Program-made: the position numbers and the translations under genes
The notes under the pieces: generated by a model
Told to the model about the DNA's origin: nothing
The model's database searches: none
What the model saw: the letters and a program-made list of their open reading frames with translations, nothing else
Part shown: piece by piece, positions 5,632 to 8,861 of the stretch
How positions within the stretch are numbered: position 1 is the first letter of the stretch
How the letters are laid out: every line of letters starts with the position of its first letter
NCBI GenBank assembly: GCA_937873345.1
Contig: CALMRL010000161.1
Span: forward strand, 1 to 8,861
Source of the DNA: an uncultured Beijerinckiaceae bacterium
GTDB lineage: Bacteria > Pseudomonadota > Alphaproteobacteria > Rhizobiales > Beijerinckiaceae
Reading direction: 5' to 3'
DNA: 8,861 bases

Positions 5632-6770
5632 GCGACCTCGTCACGCCCCGCCGCCTCGGCTTCCCCGTCAAGGTGATGGCTCGCCCCGACCTGAAGAGCA
5701 ACGACACCCGGCGCTGGCAGGCCGGGCCGCACCTGAAGACGTCGCTGGAGCACATCGACCTGATCCTCGACCACCTCGTGCGCCACAGGATCGGCATGTA
5801 CCGGATGTCGTCGGACCTCGCGCCTTATGCGACCCACCCTGACATGCCGCAGTTCCACAGCATGGTGGCCGAGAGCGACGCCGAGCTTGCCGCCGTCGGC
5901 GCTAAGGCGCGCGCCGCCGGCATCCGCCTGTCGTTTCACCCCTCGCAGTACATCGTCCTGAACTCGCCCGACCTCGACCTGGTGAGGAGGTCGATTTCCG
6001 ACCTTGCCAGCCAAGCGGAAATGCTCGACCGCATGGGGCTCGGCCCCGAAGCGGTGATGGTGATCCACGTCGGCGGCACCTACGGCGACCGCGCGGCGGC
6101 CAACGCCCGCTGGGTCGAGACCTGGAACACCCTGCTGCCGGAGCCCGTGCGCCGCCGCCTGGTGCTGGAGCACGACGACATCCGCTTCTCCGCGTCCGAT
6201 ATTCTATGGATCCATCAGCACACCGGCGTCAGGCTGATCTTCGACCACCAGCATTTCTGGTGCCTCAACCCCGACAAGCTCGACATGATCGAGGCGCTAA
6301 CCGCCATCCTCCGGACTTGGCCGGAGGGGCAGCAGCCGAAGATCCACTTCTCCTCGCCCCGCACCGAGCTACGCGAGGTGAAGCGTAAGGTTTCGGCCGC
6401 CGAGACGGCGAAGCTGAAGAAGGCGGCCGAGCGCAAGGCGAAGATCAAGGAGATCAAGCCGACGCGCGTGCCCAAGATCAGGACCGTGCAGATCGCGCCG
6501 ATCTGGACGGGGCACGCCGACTACGTCCATCCCTTCGAGTTCATGACCTTCATGCGCGCGGCCTCGCACCTCGACTTCGACGTGATGCTGGAAGCCAAGG
6601 TGAAGGACATGGCGCTGATCCGGTTGCGGCCGGACATGCTGCGCTACGCTCCCGACGTCGCCCGGCAGTTCGGTCTCGGCGAGGCGGAGAAGGCGGCGCT
6701 GGAGGCCGAGGACGCGGTCTTCGACGAGCGCGAGGCGGGGACGAGCGAAGAGATGGAGGAGGCGGCGTAG
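5628..6770 (+). CDS. uvsE: UV damage endonuclease UvsE/UVDE with Lys-rich insertion
   Basis: A 380-residue TIM-barrel endonuclease that nicks DNA 5' of UV photoproducts and starts excision repair independent of UvrABC. Residues matching the Thermus enzyme's metal ligands are present: H104 (SFHPSQY), H147 (IHVGG), E181 (LEHDD), D206 and H209 (DHQHF), K238 and H240 (KIHFSS; K238 corresponds to the carboxylated lysine), H296 (GHADY) and E322 (MLEAK). Q107 and Y108 match the lesion-probing pair. Two features are unusual: a segment of about 43 extra residues, very rich in Lys and Arg, lies between H240 and H296; and the N-terminal LGY motif reads LGF. The acidic C-terminal tail is about 20 residues long. 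The ATG overlaps the DHH gene's stop (ATGA) and follows AAGGAGG at 5617-5623, so translation is efficient and probably coupled. Confidence 0.95.
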   Translation: MSDLVTPRRLGFPVKVMARPDLKSNDTRRWQAGPHLKTSLEHIDLILDHLVRHRIGMYRMSSDLAPYATHPDMPQFHSMVAESDAELAAVGAKARAAGIRLSFHPSQYIVLNSPDLDLVRRSISDLASQAEMLDRMGLGPEAVMVIHVGGTYGDRAAANARWVETWNTLLPEPVRRRLVLEHDDIRFSASDILWIHQHTGVRLIFDHQHFWCLNPDKLDMIEALTAILRTWPEGQQPKIHFSSPRTELREVKRKVSAAETAKLKKAAERKAKIKEIKPTRVPKIRTVQIAPIWTGHADYVHPFEFMTFMRAASHLDFDVMLEAKVKDMALIRLRPDMLRYAPDVARQFGLGEAEKAALEAEDAVFDEREAGTSEEMEEAA

Positions 6771-6781
6771 CCCGTCTGGCG

Positions 6782-6795
6782 TGGCGCCGGCGCCA
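6782..6795. repeat. Perfect 14-bp palindrome between uvsE and the amine oxidase
   Basis: TGGCGCCGGCGCCA is self-complementary over its full length and lies in the 41-base gap after uvsE. As a hairpin it would have almost no loop, and only TTTT follows about 10 bases later, so it is at best a weak terminator. It could also be a dimeric protein-binding site. No function is assigned. Confidence 0.3.
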
Positions 6796-6811
6796 TCGCC
6801 ATCTTTTCCCC

Positions 6812-8089
6812 ATGTCACATGCAACCTCGCGCCTCGACGCTGTCGTCATCGGGGCGGGCGCCGCCGGCATAGCCGCCGCGCTCTCGCTGCGTGCCGCCGG
6901 CCTTGATATCCTCGTGCTGGAGGCCCGCGACCGACTTGGCGGCCGCGCCCATACGGATGCCTGCGGTACGCCCTACGCGCTCGACCTCGGCTGCGAGTGG
7001 CTGCATTCGGCGGATGATAACGTGCTCGCCCGTCTCGCGCCGGAGCGCGGCTTCAGTCTGGACAAGACCGACCCGCCGTGGAGCCGCCGCCCGTTGCGTT
7101 GCGGCCTCGGCGAGGCGGAGGCGGCGCGCTTCGAGGTCGATCAGGCTGCCTTCTGGGAACGGTTGGAGCGCGCCGGCGCCGAGGCACAACGCTCGGGGCG
7201 CGATCATCCCGCATCCGACTGCTTCGATCGCCAAGCGCGGGGCAACGGCCTCATCGATGCGATCTCGACCTACTACAACGGCGCGCCGTGGAGCCGCGTC
7301 TCGGCGATCGACTTCGACCGTTACGTCGACACCGGCGTGAACTGGCGGGTGCGTGGCGGCTATGGCGCGATGATCGCCGCACTTGGCGGCGACTTGCCCG
7401 TCCGCTTCGGCTGCCATGTCGGAAGACTGGACCTTGGAGGACGTGACGTTCGCATCGACACCGCCCAGGGCTCATTCGAGGCGGGGCGGGCGATCATCAC
7501 CGTCCCGACGAGCGTGCTGGCCTCGGGCGCCATCCGCTTCGACGCCGCTTGCGACGACCACCTCCACGCCGCGACGTACCTGCCGCTTGGCGTCGCCAAC
7601 AAGCTGTTCCTCCGCCTCGACGAGGCCGAGGCCTTCCCGCCCGACACACGCCTGTCCGGCTCGATCGACCAGCGCGACATCGGGACCTACACGCTGCGCT
7701 CCGGCGGGCGAGCGCTGATCGAGGGTTACTTCGGCGGCGACTATGCCCGCCATCTCGAGGAGGGCGGGCTGGCAGCTTTCGTCGATGCCGCGAGGCGCGA
7801 GATCGCCGAAGCATTCGGCTCCGACCTTTCGACCAAGCTGACGCCGGTGGTGGCAACGGGTTGGGCGTCCGATCCCCTGTCCCTCGGCTCCTATTCGCAC
7901 GCCCTGCCGGGCCATGCCGACGCGCGTTGCGTGTTGGCCGAGCCGGTGGACAGCAGGCTATGGTTCGCGGGCGAAGCGACGTCCGCGAGGTTGTTCTCGA
8001 CCGCCCCCGGCGCCGGGGAGGAGGGGGCAAGAGCGGGAGTTCAGCTAACCGAAGCGGTCCGCCAGCAGATTTCGCTTCGGCGGGCCTGA
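6812..8089 (+). CDS. Flavin amine oxidase family protein (FAD-dependent)
   Basis: A 425-residue FAD-binding oxidoreductase of the flavin monoamine oxidase/polyamine oxidase family, which oxidises amines using O2. The N-terminus has the Rossmann dinucleotide motif VVIGAGAAG (G14, G16, G19) followed by LEARDRLGGR (37-45), the family's FAD-contacting signature. K264 in LGVANKLFL fits the conserved active-site lysine, W351 begins WASDPLSLGSYS, and FAGEAT (385-390) is the C-terminal FAD motif. After it the usual TxHGAYxSGxRA reads TAPGAGEEGARA, with Pro399 and Gly402 where His and an aromatic or bulky residue are normal. No transmembrane tail or signal peptide is seen, so it is probably cytoplasmic. 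The ATG at 6812 has no Shine-Dalgarno sequence but is the only suitable start before the FAD motif. The substrate is unknown, and a link to the repair genes is not evident. Confidence 0.9.
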   Translation: MSHATSRLDAVVIGAGAAGIAAALSLRAAGLDILVLEARDRLGGRAHTDACGTPYALDLGCEWLHSADDNVLARLAPERGFSLDKTDPPWSRRPLRCGLGEAEAARFEVDQAAFWERLERAGAEAQRSGRDHPASDCFDRQARGNGLIDAISTYYNGAPWSRVSAIDFDRYVDTGVNWRVRGGYGAMIAALGGDLPVRFGCHVGRLDLGGRDVRIDTAQGSFEAGRAIITVPTSVLASGAIRFDAACDDHLHAATYLPLGVANKLFLRLDEAEAFPPDTRLSGSIDQRDIGTYTLRSGGRALIEGYFGGDYARHLEEGGLAAFVDAARREIAEAFGSDLSTKLTPVVATGWASDPLSLGSYSHALPGHADARCVLAEPVDSRLWFAGEATSARLFSTAPGAGEEGARAGVQLTEAVRQQISLRRA

Positions 8090-8103
8090 AGATCGACAAA
8101 CAA

Positions 8104-8133
8104 AAACGCCCCGCGGAAAACCGTGGGGCGTTT
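8104..8133. terminator. Bidirectional rho-independent terminator
   Basis: AAACGCCCCGCGG (8104-8116) pairs with CCGTGGGGCGTTT (8121-8133) across an AAAA loop: 13 pairs with one G-U. On the minus strand the stem is followed by TTTTTGTTTG, a good termination signal 25 bases after the Gly-rich gene. On the plus strand the T-run is short. It lies between two convergent genes, so it serves both. Confidence 0.88.
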
Positions 8134-8157
8134 CGAGCTTAAGCGCTTGGCTGAAGC

Positions 8158-8538
8158 TTAGTAGGCATACCCGCCGTAGCCACCGTAGGGGTAACCGTAA
8201 TAGGGGTAGCCATAGCCGTAGCCGTAGTAGGGGTAGCCGTAGGCGCCATAACCATAGCCCAGGCCAGCGCCCAGCAGGCCACCGGCGAGCAGGCCGGTGC
8301 CGAAGCCGCCGAAGCCGCGGCCGGATCCAAAGCCGAAACCACACACGCCGAACCCACGACCGCCGAAGCCGCGACCGCCGAAGCCGCGACCACCGAAGCC
8401 GCCGCCATGAAAACCACCGCCGCCGTGGAAGCCGCCACCGCCGAACCCGCGGGCATCGGCCGGGACGACAGCCATGGTCGCTGCAACCGTGAGAGCGGCA
8501 GCGCTCGCGACCAAGGACTTCTTCAATGTACCACGCAT
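8158..8538 (-). CDS. Secreted Gly-rich protein with Phe half and Tyr half
   Basis: A 126-residue exported protein of unknown function. Residues 1-29 are a signal peptide (MRGTLKKSL, an Ala/Val-rich core, cleavage after ADA). Residues 31-79 are Gly-rich with 11 Phe and no Tyr, including three FGGRG units at 48-62. Residues 80-94 (GTGLLAGGLLGAGLG) form a short hydrophobic glycine-zipper-like segment. Residues 95-126 hold 16 Tyr and no Phe, with two GYPYYGY copies. There is a single Cys at 66. The start at 8538 is chosen because the signal peptide begins there and GGAG lies 8 bases upstream; a longer frame reaching 8625 has no signal-like start. The protein resembles the one at 4082-4447 in plan but not in repeat unit. 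Expression probably comes from the EcfG-like site just upstream. Confidence 0.85.
   Translation of the reverse strand: MRGTLKKSLVASAAALTVAATMAVVPADARGFGGGGFHGGGGFHGGGFGGRGFGGRGFGGRGFGVCGFGFGSGRGFGGFGTGLLAGGLLGAGLGYGYGAYGYPYYGYGYGYPYYGYPYGGYGGYAY
8353..8397 (-). repeat. Three 15-bp in-frame repeats (FGGRG units)
   Basis: Three consecutive 15-base units encode FGGRG in the Phe-rich half of the secreted protein. The DNA copies are nearly identical, differing by a synonymous base, so they could expand or contract by slippage. Confidence 0.7.
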
Positions 8539-8562
8539 TCCTTCATCTCCATTTTGCGAGCA

Positions 8563-8587
8563 AACCGGTTGTGCCGCCCAACGTTCC
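8563..8587 (-). promoter_or_regulatory. EcfG-type promoter-like site for the Gly-rich gene
   Basis: On the minus strand GGAAC (8587-8583) is followed after 16 bases by GGTT (8566-8563). It has the consensus -35 element and one mismatch in the -10 element. Transcription would begin near 8556, giving a leader of about 18 bases that includes the GGAG ribosome site at 8550-8547. The geometry is good, but this is a motif match only. Confidence 0.45.
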
Positions 8588-8861
8588 CGCTCGACCCGGC
8601 TTCCGGCCCGATGCCGATATGGCAACGTCGCCGGCAGTTGTCCGCCCGTGAAACATCACGATAATGCGAGCTGTTGAGGAAACGTTGCCGGCCTCGACTG
8701 TGGAAAAGCGAAGGATAGCCTATTCATCGTGTATTCATATTAGGAACGCGTCGCTCGCGAGGTTGACTATTGCGAAACGTCGGTGGCCCGGCTCCGCCGT
8801 TTGGTGAGCTGGCTGACGGCGAAGAGCCGCCGTCCGACGAGCTTAAACGACTGTGCCGCAA
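8588..8861. other. Region without a supported gene, containing short repeats
   Basis: I find no convincing coding region here. AACGTCGCCGGC (8624-8635) and AACGTTGCCGGC (8681-8692) form a direct repeat with one difference, upstream of the Gly-rich gene. TATTCAT occurs at 8721-8727 and 8732-8738, 11 bases apart, in a patch much richer in AT than the rest of the window. This patch is a plausible promoter or operator area for the Gly-rich gene or for a gene beginning beyond 8861. A frame on the plus strand stays open from about 8743 to the end but has no ATG, so I do not call it. Confidence 0.5.

Noticed and set aside
8353..8397. CRISPR-like array from regularly spaced repeats
   Set aside because: The units are contiguous 15-base in-frame codon repeats with no spacers.
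8743..8861. Plus-strand open frame running off the right edge
   Set aside because: It has no ATG or ribosome site and no recognisable motif in about 39 residues, so it cannot be told apart from chance.

Overview
The window is GC-rich throughout, with codon use and gene families that suggest an alphaproteobacterium, probably in the Hyphomicrobiales. The pointers are a ligase-associated exonuclease next to an ATP-dependent DNA ligase, GGAAC-N16-GTT promoter-like sites resembling the EcfG general-stress consensus, and small secreted Gly/Tyr-rich proteins. I cannot name a genus. All protein assignments come from motifs read by eye, not from a search.

Layout, left to right: (1) 1-673, the 3' part of an alpha/beta hydrolase gene. 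(2) 842-4010, a small secreted protein, a ligase-associated metallo-beta-lactamase/beta-CASP exonuclease and an ATP-dependent DNA ligase, preceded by an EcfG-like promoter at 742-766. (3) 4082-4447, a secreted Gly/Tyr/Phe-rich repeat protein. (4) 4546-6770, a DHH/DHHA1 phosphoesterase (RecJ-like architecture) overlapping by 4 bp with a UV damage endonuclease (UvsE/UVDE), preceded by a second EcfG-like promoter at 4505-4529. (5) 6812-8089, a flavin amine-oxidase-family protein. (6) On the minus strand, 8538-8158, a second secreted Gly/Phe/Tyr-rich protein. It converges on the amine oxidase across a bidirectional terminator and has its own EcfG-like promoter. (7) 8588-8861, a region with no gene I can support; it holds short repeats and one AT-richer patch.

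The unifying idea is inference. Within about 5.6 kb there is an enzyme that nicks 5' of a lesion (UvsE), two candidate nucleases for excision (the DHH protein and the beta-CASP protein) and an ATP-dependent ligase for sealing. Only the polymerase would have to come from elsewhere. The EcfG-like sites would place both repair blocks under general-stress control. The UvsE homologue also carries a Lys-rich insertion of about 43 residues between two metal ligands, and differs from the Thermus enzyme at two positions thought to read the lesion. These are the points most worth checking.
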